A program made the position numbers and the translations under genes. Shown here in pieces: positions 11,367-24,270 of a stretch of DNA of 64,000 bases (its first letter is position 1; every line of letters starts with the position of its first letter). The notes under the pieces are model-generated. The model saw only the letters and a list, made by a program, of their open reading frames with translations, had not been told where the DNA came from and made no database searches. Source of the DNA: Ceratodon purpureus (lineage: Eukaryota > Streptophyta > Bryopsida > Pseudoditrichales > Ditrichaceae); NCBI GenBank assembly GCA_014871385.1, contig CM026430.1, positions 2,211,040 through 2,275,039 on the forward strand. Reading direction: 5' to 3'.

Positions 11367-14300
11367 TTAGAAGCTCCCGGGCATGCGTCTACGAGGCCTT
11401 GCAGCGTCCCGGGCATCCATCCAGCGGGACAATGCTAACAAGCCCTTGTAGCCATACACAAGGGCCAGAAGGGCACCAACTATCAATAAAATTAACATTA
11501 GCCAACGACCAGCTGCAGCAATAGTATCCTGCATTGTAAAGCCAGAAGAAAAAATTAGAACATTCTGATCTTAGCAAGTGCAAAAATTCTGTATACAATA
11601 TACAAAGCATAAAAGGGACAGAATGTAAAATTGCTGAGAAATACAACCTGCAGCATCAATGTTCTCATACAAAAGCAATTGGAAAAAATTCAACCTTCTC
11701 CACTAAAAGAAAAACGAATACTTATCTAAGCTGCATATTAAAAAGAAACTACAAATCTTAAACCATGTGAACACAAGAAAAAGAATTACCCAAACGCCTG
11801 AAGTCTTCGTCGTGTCATCAGAAGCACGACCTCTCCGTTTCTTCGATACCTTAACTGGTGCTGCATTGAGCTGTTACAAGGTGATCATGACAAACAAGTT
11901 ACTTCGGGCACCAGGCAATATATTCAAGAAATCATATGATCCAGAATATTTAAGAGCTGGAAACTGTGAGTATTCTTCAAAGACGCATGAAGGCCAATCG
12001 GATCTTTGCAATTATTGCAATCTTTGCATACCTCAGGTTCTTTGGATTTGCGATGTCGCAACTCTTCGTTTTCGTCTTTTGCCTTCCGTTCAGCAGCTAA
12101 ACGTGAACACTCCTGATCACAAGGTATGAGCCCAACTCCAGAAACTGAACTCTTCTGTGTACCTTTCGGCTGGGCAGCTTGGGCATCACAACAAAGCCAC
12201 TCTTTCTTGAGCCGTTGGCAAGCGCACCGCACAGTCACCTGCCACAAAATAATAGCACCAGGGTAATTAGGAATAGTGACTAGACCTCACATGATGAAGC
12301 ACAAACTGGAGAGGATTAACAATCCACTGGATGATGAGCAACTGCAATTCTTGGGCAGATACGCTTCAAAAATCTTTATGAAACCAATGTCCAACCACGA
12401 CACAACGTTTGTCTTTTGTTTAGTTCAGCAGCACATCATAGGATAAAAAAACTAATCAACCAGAAATAGAGAACCAGGATACATTTCAAGAATAAAGGAA
12501 CTAATATGGGTTGAGTTCCAGAAAGAACCTTCTTGCGACAGCTGTCTGCAGCAGTTGGACAAACGCCTGGATGGCAAATATCAGGACAAAGATGCGCACA
12601 ATTTGGAAGTTTCCTGGGAGAAAAATACATTGTCTCAGTCCATACACTAGCTAAACAAGATGAAATAAGCCATGCAGAATAAATAAATTCTATCATAGTC
12701 CACCAAGAATCATCAATAATAAATTCATGTTGACCAGATAAGTCGTAGTCATAGAAAATTGAGTGATAGTAGCCAAAACACAGCGAGAACAACCACAAAT
12801 TTCAAGCAGTATGAAACATCATATAGACAAAAAATGGTTCAAGAGGAACCTAGGAAGAAGAAACAAGCAACTATACGGGAATGTTCGGGAGAACCTCCCG
12901 TGAATAAGCAGCCTATGTTTTCCAAAACCTATACGCTCTCTCAGATAACGTTAGCCATTAGAACAGGGTTGCCGGAAGTACCTATGACAAGGACCTCCAC
13001 AGCTTAATAGCTTTACTCTGGCTGCATCAGGGACCGAGTTGAAGGTAGCGCAATCAAGCGACTGGACCAAAGCCTCACAGTAGCATGCACGCTTCAGGAC
13101 GGCTTTACATGGTTTGCATGGTCCAACATGGCAACGCTGAGTACACGGATGTGTACAACGCAGAGCTCGCTTCTGCAAACATTCACCAGATATATAACAA
13201 GAAATTCCTCAGCATCATGATGGCACTATGGGAGATTAGACAACTACTTGATCACTCAAATTATCTGTGCTAGTTAAGAAATAGCATGAACACACCTTTT
13301 GGCAGGGTAAGCGGCACTGCTCACAGCTATCAATAACTTTAACGTTGTCGGGTACTGTAGAAGTCTCCTCAACCGAGCCGTTACTCGTAGACTTCTCAGG
13401 AGGTAAAGAGGATCCATACTTGCCCCAAGCTCCCTCGGGCGCATTGGTTGGCTCTGGTAACTCAGCCTCAGGTGGAGCAGGTACAACTCGCATCACATAA
13501 ACTTCTTCCCCTGCAACAAGGCGAGGAATGGTGACAAAATGGCAAGTCTTTCTGCAAGTATGATTACCACATGCCAGTGGGTTTCCACAATCATTGCTGC
13601 ATCTGAACTCGGAGCTCTGTGAGCACACCATCTGCATGACGATCAATCAAATATAAGGTACACGACAGAATAACATTTTGAAAAATGGACCCTTGAATAA
13701 GGTACGACCTTGTGTGCAGAAGAAGTGTAAGCAATAAGGTTTGAAGGCTGCCAAAAACAACTCAACCTACATTCCTAAAATTGCATAAAAAGATCCCTAA
13801 GGAGGACTACATTAGAAGCTGAAAACATGGTTATCTGCATTCGAAGAGAAAGGGAAACTTAAACCACCTTGTCCCATTCATCGAAAAATATCTATTACAT
13901 TGTAAGCTGCAAAGTACTCCATGACTAATAAACTGAAAGCAAGATAAAAAACAATGGGATATACCGTGCGCTCACTGCCTTTGTGTTGACCAACACATTG
14001 CTTTACAATACGTTCAGAGCAAGGCGGACAAGGTTCACCAGTACTAGTTGATTTGTCATGCACGGTCTTCTTCTTTTTTGTCTTGTATGTATACTCAGGA
14101 TTGGGAGCGGGCTTAGCTCCATGACAGCTGAAAAGCAAAGAAAATGATAAAATTCAGGGACATACTTACGGGTGCGTTATCTACTACTTGATGGCCTAGA
14201 CTACTTCTAGAATTATGCAGCAAACACACACGGAAAAAAAACATCATGCAAGCCTAATCTCTCATGTCACTAATAATAACCAACAAAAATCACATACCTC

Positions 14301-17300
14301 TCTTTGCACTTGTGGCCACATGGTAACGGCGTCAAGCAAGGAAGATGGCACTCTGGACACGCACCATAATGGCATCTGTGTGGCTGCATTTTATTCCAGT
14401 AATCAATGGCAAAGTCATGTCTTGCATAATGACATAGAACACTCACGTCAATGAAAATTGGAAATAGATAAAAAATTTGAGCCATGCGCAGAATGCAGAT
14501 GAGGCCGAGGCGAAAACAAAGCGAAGTAACAATCCGAAGGGGACGGTACGCGTAGCTAACAGCCCGGTACTCGAAAGTGCAGTGAATCACCAAACATCAG
14601 AATCCATACACATGAAGATATATCCTCACGTGCTCGTCAGCCAACAAGTTCACTACTCTGATTATATAGTCTCTGCATTCGTCAATGTGTTTTCTAAATG
14701 CCATCCGCCGTACCATAAGATTACACGACTGCTATGGAATCTGGGATAGGTACCTTGCAACTAGGGCCATGATTGCATTTTGGAGGGATCGCACAGAGCT
14801 TCGAGCAACGTGGCGGTCGTTGTGTTCTTTCTGTTCCGCAGGGCACCTGAGCATTTCACAAAGAAGGAAAGTAAAGCCCGTGTCTTTCGGTCAATTAGAG
14901 AAGCTCGAATTCAGACATGAACCTCCATACCACAATCACAAAATCAACCATAATTCTCAACGAGTTTAGAAAGGAAGACTGATTTCAGAAAAAACTGATT
15001 TACTCAATCACTAAAACAAAAGAACTTACAATCAATGGAATACAAAAACACTATCAAGGTGGATAACGGACTAGACGTTTTCACTGCGGCATAGATTACA
15101 CACTATGAACAAAAATACACGAAGAGCAAAGTAAAAACTCCGCAATACACATGAACTTGAAATACAATTATTCATATGGACTGCACAGAAAAGGCCATGG
15201 CTGAAGTTAATAAACAAACCTGAATGGCGGTTTCTCCACAAGCACACGTGATTTGTACATTCACAGGGCAAGGTGCACAAAGCCCTCTGCCAACCACGGC
15301 AGTGCTCTATATTAGAATCTTTCGCATGAAAATGACCAATTGCTCAAACTCACAACGATTTCGCACCTATTTAGACCTCGGTCAGCTGTCCTGAATCTAA
15401 CATTAAGCTTTGGGTTTGGCAAGAACTAAGGATGCAGTTCATGATCGGTGCTGAAGTAAAGAAAAATGCCAAAAGAAGTGCATTTCTCACCAGCAGCAAT
15501 ACCTGTGACACGGAGCTGGGCACTTATGATTTCCGCACTTCAGCCTTCGACCGCAAACCTACAAGTCCTCCCCATGTTCACTGCACTATTGTAAACATTT
15601 GAATGACTTCTGGCTTATGAAGACACATGCATGCCAAGAAGAAGAGACGATCCCCACTTTTTAATTTGAGGATTGTCAATTAATCTGACGTCTGCAAGCT
15701 AAAAAATAAGCAGATTCTGTAGATGTGACAATTAGAGTCAAACCTCTGAACAAAGTGGGCAGTCCCCGTCACAACAGCGACGTTTACAGGCATGCCTACC
15801 GCAGTCCTTCATACGTTGGCATTTCCTTTCACATTGTAGTTCTTGATGGCATGGAACCTATGAATTTGCACAAACAAACGCCAAAGAGGTAAGGTTCATC
15901 AGCTTAGCATTCATGTGTTGTCCTGAAATATGCAATCCTTTATAGAAGTAGAACCTGCGATGAACAAGTACACACCTCATAGCTTAAGGTGAACATGCAC
16001 ACCTCATAACTTAAACACCAAAAGATTGTGCATTCTAATTAGAGCATCAAAACAAAGTTCAGATTCAAAGTCAAGACTCACCTCTTTTTTGAGGCTTCCA
16101 CACCGACAAGATTTGGTAAGGACAACACGACACATTTCTTTACATGGGCCATAATGGCAGCGCTCTGAACAGCGATGGATTTCACACGGTAAAACCTTTT
16201 CGCATGTCGACCCACATGTGGGAATGACCGCATCACAGGGAATTCCCTTGTGCTCTACTTTTCCACATGGGCAGCTCCTCTTCCCAGTTAGTAAGCACTC
16301 TCCACAGGGTCCCGAATGACAGCCCCTCTGACACCAGTGTTTCAGGCAAGATAATTGTTGACCACAAGGATTCTCACACCTAAAGTTGGACTCTGCACAA
16401 GCTCGAAGTGCACTTGTCTTTCCACATTGGCATTTATGTATGGCGGTTTTGCTACATGGAGGACACTCTCCTTGATGGCAAGCATTTTCGCACTTGTGTT
16501 TACCACAGCTGAGAACTTTCTTGCACTCCCTTCCACAGGAGAAGTTGCGGTGTCCACATCGCCGCATCTCAGTCTCTGCTCCACAATAGCACCTGCACCA
16601 TATAACTTAACTTCAATAAAGATCTCCGATCCACTGAAATCCTTATCTACCGATACCGAATAGATAAAATCAATGACATTATTGTCTTCATGATACCATC
16701 CAAGGACCTTGAGATTTAACGCACCTAAACTGCAGCAGTTGAGGACATGTCGGACACGGCCCTGGATGGCACAACAACACGCACTCATGGCCACATTTGC
16801 CAGGCAAAGGTCGACCACATTTTTCTCCACAAGTGTGAGGTGCCAGCCAAGGGTCATTTTCGGGATTCTCTTGTTTCCCACAGAAACATCTGTACTCTCT
16901 TGGAAGCTCCGTCTTTTGGTAATCAGTCCTGCAACGAAATTTGGTACAACAAAGCACCGTCACAAAAAATAGAGAAATACCAAGGATTTCGTTCTCACAA
17001 AATTCAACAATATTTTGAGCATCCATGACGCTTAACTACAGGTTAACCATACCTGCATTTTGGGCAGTGCCAACAAGCTTTGTCCTCTGCTTCCGCTTGC
17101 GCAGCAGGAAAATGTTGGCCAGACAGTTGGCCGAGGGAGCGAATAGCAGCGGCACCGAGCGCTTGGCGAGCCCAGGATTGTATGCAGATCAGATGAAAAA
17201 TCGCATGACAACCTGCCTTGCAATCCCATACCGGATCCGTGGCTCTCACTCGCTCCAAGCAGATCAAGCACGACGTTGCACCACTCCGGCGCGCTAGCAA

Positions 17301-18021
17301 CAAAGACCGGATCTTCGCCACACCTAAACAATCAACAAAACCGATCCAACACCAATCACACCCTCATACGAAAATACTCATTTAAAAAACCACCCACGAA
17401 CAACACACCGAAAAGAAAAAAAACTGCATAAACCCTTGAAACTCAAAAAACCAAATTCTTATGTCTGATAAACCCTAAACCCAACACTTCTGAACAATTC
17501 GTCTAAGCATACGAAATTCAGACACCGTGAAGAACTTTTTTCTCCTTCGCCACGAACTTTCAAACCATTCCTCTCAATTTCGCTCAATTTTTCTCAATTC
17601 ACGTAGGCATCCATTTCTGGATTGAAACCACATACATGATAGCCAAACTCTTAACTCCCAAGTTTTAAGGAAAAAAACCAGCACCTGTGTCATCCGTGTC
17701 TTCTGCACTCGGATAATCAGCCATGATCTTCGACTCCAGAGCGTCCACATTGCGCCCCGGCACACCACCCTCTCCTCCACTCTCGGAATCCTCATCACTC
17801 GAGCTGTACACCACATTCTGCACCGCCGGCTTGCTGTTAAACGACAACACGGGGTTCTTCTTCACCGGCATCTTAGTACCAACACCGCCTTCACCCATCG
17901 AACCAGAACCTCCTCCACCCGAAGCTCCACCATGAGGAGCCCTGCTCTGAAGAGGGGTGTTCCAGACACTCCGCCCCTGGGAAGACGAAGACCCAGATGC
18001 TTGACCCCCTCTTCTGTCCAT
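11367..18021 (-). CDS. NFXL1: NF-X1-type zinc-finger protein, NFXL1/NFXL2-like, with C-terminal membrane segment
   Basis: Sixteen exons in consistent phase: 17685-18021, 17053-17323, 16725-16928, 16082-16592, 15744-15857, 15503-15558, 15220-15286, 14754-14846, 14298-14383, 13965-14127, 13296-13631, 12982-13172, 12529-12613, 12032-12238, 11790-11870, 11367-11528; about 987 residues. The N-terminus is Gly/Ser-rich and acidic. A RING-CH-like domain follows (CLICLERV ... HLICIQSW ... WHCPKCR, about residues 130-202), then a long array of NF-X1 fingers ([32 protein letters not shown] and similar). A Lys/Arg/Glu-rich stretch precedes a hydrophobic helix ([17 protein letters not shown]) near the C-terminus. 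Plant NFXL proteins modulate stress and defence responses and probably act as E3 ligases or transcription regulators; the membrane anchor resembles animal NFXL1. Whether this is the NFXL1 or NFXL2 orthologue is not settled. Confidence 0.93.
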
Positions 18022-18714
18022 CGCTCAAAACCCACACTCTTCACCACAACATGGATCACTCAAACACAAACTTCATAGATCACTCAAACCAGAACTCCAC
18101 ACATCAATCCGCACAACTCCACCGATCGATTCACCCACCAGATCACATCACATGCTAACCACATAGCTCCATCGAATTGGCTGCAATCTTCACATGATCA
18201 AAAGGACAGATCCTCGAAAACCTTCACCTCAGACCTAAAAAAAACCCAAACCCCAGAGCTTTGAGTAGAATTTGAAGCTGGAAACCGGTGCAAACCAAAC
18301 CGGGAAATATGTCAAACTCAGTGATCTAGAACATCACAGAATCGAAGCCCACTGGAAAAATCTCCTGTGAGAGATATGCGTCTCGATCCAACAAGACCTG
18401 CACCGAATACACTATTTAGTGTATGTCTTAAGATAGTATCACTTCCAACAAAAAATGTCATAAATAAGATCCAGTTTTCTACAGATTTTGTAGATCCAGA
18501 TGTGTGAAGCCCACTGTTGTGGTTCGTTTTGGGTTCATTCGTCTTCGGGGTGAACATCCATCGCGGCGGTGGAGATCAGAATTCATGCTCGGTGATGAGG
18601 TAGATCATTTCCTCACCTGGGTTGCATTTGCTGAAAGGATTCAGCATCTTGTTGGAGTGGTTTGTGGGTATCGGAGATTTTTGTTGAAGTTACTGAAGGG
18701 GGAGGTTTTTTGAG
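18022..18714. promoter_or_regulatory. Shared divergent promoter region of NFXL1 (-) and AE7 (+)
   Basis: Only 693 bp separate the two start codons, so this interval must carry both 5' leaders and both promoters. No convincing TATA box was seen at a sensible distance from either gene. The AE7 start sits in TTTTTTGAGATGGCG. The short open frames here look incidental. Confidence 0.6.
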
Positions 18715-20124
18715 ATGGCGCCGGCGTTGATCAACGCGAACCCTGTGGTTCATGAGAAGAAGGAGCGGACTGCGAAGCTGCAAGCGAATTACAACGACTC
18801 CTCGCCGGATGTCATTGACGAGCTCGAGATTTTTGATATCCTCTTCAAATTTATGTGGTTTTCTTCGTTTAGGGTTTTAGGTTTTGGTTGAATTTTCTGT
18901 TCTGTTTTCGAGATTGAACTGTGGGTTGATGTGCAGGCTTTTGATTTTCACTTTGATGAACCGTGCTTGCTTTGCTGAGAGGTTTCGAGCTCAGGGAATT
19001 TTTTTTAGGTTAGGAAGTTGGGGTTGATTTTTTAGGTGAATTTTAGGTGAATTTTAGGTGATTTTTGGGTGATTGTTGGCGAATTGGATCGGATTTTATG
19101 CTTGTGTTGAGCGGTTTTGCTTGTAGAGAGATGATTTGCGTTGTGATGTGAGAGCAGAGAGTTTTGTATCTTGGATGTCAGCCTTGACTTGCATGTGCAC
19201 ATCATGTGAGAGATATAACAGACCCCGAGCACCCGTACTCCCTGGAGCAGTTGAATGTGGTGACGGAGGATTCCATCTTCGTGGATGATTCGAAAAGCTA
19301 TGTCAAGTAAGTGGCAATATGCGGAGTAATGGGTTTGCACATTCAATCGAGTTTTACCCTAATTTTGAGAAGTGTTTGTTGTGCAGAGTAACGTTTTAAT
19401 GGGGTTGTGCTTGCTTAGGGTTTGGTAGAGATGATTTGTAGGAGTTGTATTTGCTCTTTCACTTTTGGCTCTGTACTAACAATCGTTCCTGCTTGCTAGA
19501 TTGAGTGGTGTTTTTTGTAATTTTCTTAGTGCTGGCTTTTCCATATTGTTTTTGTTACGGTTAGTGGGCATAAATGGCGCTGTGAACACAAGTTGAGCTC
19601 ATTTTTTTGTGGTTGAGCAGGATCACTTTCACGCCAACAGTTCAACACTGCAGCATGGCCACAATCATTGGTCTTTCTTTGCGGTTGAAGCTCTTGCGTT
19701 GTCTTCCGCCTCGCTTCAAGGTTTCTGCTTACACCTCAGCTGAAGCATGTGAAAGTTTTTTCTGTGATTGGCTTCGTGATTGCAGTTATGAGATTTTTCT
19801 CACATGCAAGATATTGATCTGAGGAATTTTGTTATTAGGTGGATATTTTTCTCGCGCCGGGCTCCCACTCTACTGAGGCTGCAAGTAAGCTCCTTTCATC
19901 TCTGCAACATAACACTGTTAATAAAGTAGTTTATTTGAAATTTTTGTGCATGTACTTGAGTTTTATCCTTACCAGAAGAATCATATACCATTCTCATCCG
20001 AAATTTTGAATGTGGAGCTGCAGTTAACAAGCAGTTGAATGACAAGGAGAGGGTGGCAGCTGCGTTCGAGAACCCAAATCTTGTCGACCTTGTGGAAAAG
20101 TGCCTGGTCTCAACCGAGGAATAG
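18715..20124 (+). CDS. AE7: MIP18/AE7-type cytosolic iron-sulfur cluster assembly factor
   Basis: Five exons (18715-18835, 19201-19306, 19621-19720, 19839-19884, 20024-20124) make a 157-residue protein, the usual size of the family. Landmarks are the N-terminal [28 protein letters not shown] near residue 45, [16 protein letters not shown] with the conserved Cys near residue 85, APGSHSTE, and [20 protein letters not shown] at the end. The family (Arabidopsis AE7, animal MIP18/FAM96B) binds MET18 and CIA1 to pass Fe-S clusters to nuclear and cytosolic enzymes such as DNA polymerases and helicases. Intron 1 needs AT...AC borders to restore the conserved EIFDH reading; the other introns are GT-AG. 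Divergent from NFXL1. Confidence 0.94.
18836..19200 (+). other. AT-AC (U12-type) intron 1 of AE7
   Basis: Intron 1 begins ATATCCTCTT directly after GAGATTTTTG and ends CTTGCATGTGCAC before ATCATGTGAG. The start matches the U12 donor consensus ATATCCTT at seven of eight bases. CCTTGAC (19182-19188) matches the U12 branch-site core, with the branch A about 13-14 nt from the exon. Splicing here gives E-I-F-D-H-V-R-D as in homologues; no GT-AG choice does. The intron also carries a telo-box-like TTTAGGGTTTTAGG (18868-18881) and three copies of ATTTTAGGTGA near 19030-19065. Confidence 0.85.
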
Positions 20125-21485
20125 TTCTTGACCATCCCAGCAATCATTGTTTTTGAGAGTAGGATTACATCATGTAATATACTGAGGACTGATCTCGTCT
20201 TGTATAGGTCGCTTTGTCGATATTATCCTTTTGCTGTGGAGATTGTGAAACCGCAGGGAAAGATTTTATCAACCGACAGTCTTGGATTGCGAGCATCGTC
20301 TGTAGAGGGTTATAGGTTATAGGCTGCGACCAATTGTTTTTTTTTTTACACAAGACTTCCTCTATTTTGTGGAATCTTGTAACATTTCAGAAATTGAGAT
20401 CAATCATCGAAGAAACTAAAGAAATATATTCTATTGCTCATGTAATTATCACTTTTTATTCTTCTCTGATTTGATGTCCCGATTGATGCTTGCTCTTCTT
20501 TTGCACTGGACCATAATTGTGGCTTAATCGAAGTGTTATTCTTGGGTGATATTCACTTAAGAGAAGCTACTTCTGTATGCAAGTTCTAATTTGGAAACCG
20601 ATAACTTGAATCCAGTTAGTAGTCAATGGTTTTGTACCTCCTGTAGCAATTTTAACCGACTTTTCGTGTGTGGTACCAACTGAAAGCCGCGGGTGTCCTG
20701 GAGTTCGTGGGGCGCTTTGGAAACAGGTTTTAATTCAGTTGAGATTTTGATTTCCGGCAACAGGTCCTAGTTATAACTGCAAACTGTCATGCCTAAAACC
20801 AGAAATCTCAAGTATGGACTAAAATTTAGCGCAATGGGCTAACATCCGGTTCTGAGTCTCTGGAAGGGCTCAACTGCAAGCTGGTTTTTCAGAGGACTCT
20901 TGGTCTGGCCATCTCTTTGCCAAAGCTGCTTCAAGGCGTGTTTGCAGGATTTGAGCTTCAAGCTTACGGAGAAGCGAATCTTCAAGGTAAAGGTTGTTTG
21001 TGAGTTCATCAGAAAGTTGAGAGTACCTGGTGTGTTCTTGCACAGAGAAGCAGTTAGAGTCCAGCGGTGGTAGCTTCCGAACACCAAGGTTTCATTGTCC
21101 TTACCAAGCCCAACGGTTTCTTTTGAACTTGGTAGTTGTGTAATGGTTCATCAGCCAAGAACCAGCTGATTCCCTCAAACCGAAGTCTTCACTTCAGTTG
21201 GTCGGACGGCCATACGTAACCTTCGGTATCGGTTTGGCTCTTTTCGTGGAACCCATTTCAATTCCGTTGGGTTATCAAGTTACAGTGAATTGAGCGAATG
21301 TAGTGTGGTGTGCAGCTGGCTTTGGGTTAGTTATTGCCAGGTTTGCTTTTCTCCCCTCTTCATCAACTTGTCCTTCATATCTTCCTCCCTTGATCTTCAG
21401 TTCTTGCTTTTAAAGATCCAGACCTTTCTTTGGATCTAAGCCTGGTTCTTACAATATTTTTGGTCTTTCGTGTATCTGCTGATAG
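20125..21485. other. AE7 3' region and possible upstream exons of the next gene
   Basis: The first few hundred bases are 3' untranslated and intergenic. Around 20859-20995 an open stretch on the plus strand (SLEGLNCKLVFQ ... GEANLQ) ends at CAAG/GTAAAG and could be a real exon of the downstream coiled-coil gene, but nothing links it in frame. No repeat structure seen. Confidence 0.35.
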
Positions 21486-23067
21486 AATCCAAGCACTTCA
21501 GGAAAATTGTCGACATATTGCTCTTGCTAAAAACCTCGTGCTGCTTTGGCCCTGGGAAGACAAGAGCGTGAGGAAATTGGCAGAAGTGTAGGTGTTAGCA
21601 CAGCATAATCGTTGACATCAACTCAAGGTCATGGGTATCTTCAGGTATGTCACTTGTCCATGCTCACGAAGTTGGGAATCTTCTCATAGAAAATCAATGT
21701 TCCACAAAATGCGAATGTGCATTCCGTATCAAACCAGCCGATTGTTTAACTGTCGCTAACGTTTGTTTCCTGCTCTCCGATTGTAACCAAGGAAGAAGTA
21801 ACGTAAGAAATGATTTGTGAGGTTCATTTGGATTGTGATATTGTGAAGCTCTACAATCATCAACCCTGTTGCATAATCTTGCACCTTGCAGGCAGAAGAA
21901 CACCTTGCCAAGGTCAGAGGCAGCCATGCTGGCTGCGTCAGATCTGGGGCCGATTCATGTGCACCTGGATAATTATCGGCTCACCTTTGAAGACTGTATG
22001 TGGACTCCAGGTATGCATCATCGTTGTCTCAAATCAATCTTAGAACTGTAAAGTTCAAATTTTCCTGAACATCCAGTTTCATTTCGTGGCACCTAGGAAC
22101 ATTCATTTTACTTCATAAACCTCTTGAACCTGGAGAGTGGAAATGTATCAACGGACGTCCAGCTTATGATATTTTAAGCGTTCCTTAAAATTCCTCTGTA
22201 AGACTTATCACTTGTTCAATGCACACATCTTTGCTTTCCGTGGGTGATCCCTGTTGCACCAGAGTACGATGCCCCAGAGGTGCCGGAAGGTGCTGGTTCA
22301 ATAGAGCAAGAGATTTGTAAACTTCGAAAGGAGAAGCGAAGGATGGTACGTGACGTTCACCTCTCTCGTCGTGGAATGCACAAAATGTAGAAAACCTCGT
22401 TGAAAACAAAAATCTCAAGATGTCTGAAACAATCTTTCCAGGGTTCCTGCTACAAGCAAGTAGATTATATAACTTGCTTGCTCAGTTTGAAGGAGGATTG
22501 ATTTAACGGCCTGATCAATCCACGTCTTCACTTCTTGCACTTCAGAATACTTTGTAGCAAATTTGCATCAATGCCTGTGCTTTTTCTACCATCAAATCTT
22601 TAGTGAAAATTTTGAAGCCATGGTCAAATCATGGTTGCCTTGTGCTTCTCGCAGAAAAAGGAACTCGAGAGGTTCATGGCGCAAGCGAAAGAAATGAAGG
22701 AGTTGAAGGAGCGGTGGAACTTGCTGGACTTCAAATACCAGCTTCTACTCGATATGGTACAAACCAAGAGAACTCACCAGATATGATTTGCTTTCTCTGA
22801 TAGCTTGGAAATGAGAGGGAGCTTTACATGATCATCAGAGCTGAACTGTCAATGCAGTGGACAATGAGGGCATTGGATCAAAAGAAGGAGGAGGCTTGCG
22901 GAGGCTCCAAGAGAAGACCGCACTCCACAGGCGGTATGTCACCCAGCCGTGAAGGCTCCCCCAAGCGCTGCTCCCCGAAACGCAATGGACGCCATGACTC
23001 TCCACCGAGAAATCGCCATCGCTTCTGCAATGACTCTCCACCCAAACGAAGGGAGCGTTGTGATTGA
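21486..23067 (+). CDS. Unrecognised coiled-coil protein with Ser-Pro/Arg-rich tail (5' end not found)
   Basis: I do not recognise this gene. Five consecutive segments are each open, flanked by AG and GT, and keep one reading frame: 21486-21585, 21896-22010, 22263-22345, 22655-22756, 22804-23067, about 221 residues. That consistency is the main evidence for a gene. The order is a short helical piece (LAKNLVLLWPWEDKSVRKLAE), a segment with AAMLAASDLGPIHVHL, and an acidic linker (YDAPEVPEGAGSIEQE). A strongly charged coiled coil follows (LRKEKRRMKKELERFMAQ ... MKELKERWNLL), then a basic tail with repeated SP dipeptides (SPSREGSPKRCSPKR, NDSPPKRRERCD). Such a tail suggests phosphorylation or nuclear/cytoskeletal binding, but that is a guess. 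The first exon and start codon lie upstream and are undetermined; a 3' gene fragment cannot be excluded. Confidence 0.55.
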
Positions 23068-23945
23068 GGAGCTCCTGGTTGCAATCTAGCTGAACTTACT
23101 CACCACTATGAAAAGCAAATTACTCCTGTCCATGGCAAACATTCATAGTCTCTCAAACATTCATGAAACACCTGGGCAGACGGAAACAAATTCATGAAAC
23201 AACTAAAGAGATAAACAGACAGCCAGAAGAAGGAACATTCAGCCAGTAAGTACTAGGTCAAGGTACAGCTCTCTGGAAGTGACCTTTATTCTCAAATATT
23301 GTGTCTTTTTTTTTTCATTTTGGCTAGTCTTTGTTGTACAGTTTCAAGCAGTAACTGAAATCTGTGAACCAGAGATTGTCATGTCCTGAAATTTCTTATG
23401 ACATTACTTGCTTCGAAGCTTGTCCAAATTGGTGAAACTTAAGATTTCATGTGCAGATTGAGGGACCACCCTGTAGTGATGAACTCAGAACACACCCATG
23501 TGAGATTACATGTATCAATAGATTCCTGAATTCCTTTGTAGGCTTGCATTTGCACTTCAACTAACTTTGAGTAAGTGAAGCATGGCCAATTGGTGTAGCC
23601 TTTACATATGCGATACATTTCAAAGCCTTACCAAATGGTTACACCTTCAAAGGGACACTCTTCTAGCAGCTATAGACACAGCTCATCTTCAGCAAAAAAA
23701 AGGGTTAGCCAATTCTAGGACTGAGGCATTTTTTGTAAGCCTCATTCAATTGGCTCCACAAGGGAAATGTTTTAGAGCTATCTCCCTTTTTGGATTTCTC
23801 CAAGTTTTGTACACATGGTCCAAAACAGAAGAACAGACTCAAAAGTAAGCTGAGGATTTAGTGTAGGAAACATCTGCAAGGTCTTTAGGCAACACAGGTT
23901 TCATGTGCACCAGAGCAAGGCTTTGGAGGAAGTCAGGGAGGTACT
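23068..23945. other. Intergenic DNA, nothing recognised
   Basis: Downstream region of the coiled-coil gene. Contains a 10-base T run near 23308 and short open frames without protein-like features. Confidence 0.4.
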
Positions 23946-24270
23946 TAGGCCCACTTTATACACAATCTGGGGCTGGCCAAAGGATGGGCTCAATTTAACG
24001 TTTTTCTAGCCTCCAATCTGGTCCAAAGTTTGGGCCCAAGTTGGGAGTTTGAGCTATGGGAAACTTTGTCCCAATTGCATCACTAAGGCCCAAACATTTT
24101 GGCACCCATTACAGTGCCACGTAGGATGCCACATAGGATAAATCAAAGTTCTGGTTGGATCCTACTGTAAAGCCCTTGGGCCAATTTTGAAAATATCAAG
24201 CAATCCTATTATTTGAAATTTGAAGAGTTTGGGCAGCCCTTAACCCGGCCCCAAGTATAAACTGGCCCTA
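23946..24270. mobile_element. Decayed MITE-like element, about 325 bp
   Basis: The left end reads TAGGCCCACTTTATAC and the reverse complement of the right end reads TAGGGCCAGTTTATAC: 14 of 16 bases match, and similarity continues loosely into GGGGCTGG/GGGGCCGG. No clean target duplication is visible, so the element is old or the bounds are a few bases off. Confidence 0.42.

Noticed and set aside
13965-14127. Second U12-type intron after this NFXL1 exon (donor GTATATCC)
   Set aside because: The donor differs from the U12 GT-AG consensus GTATCCTT and no U12 branch site is evident; an ordinary GT-AG intron explains it.
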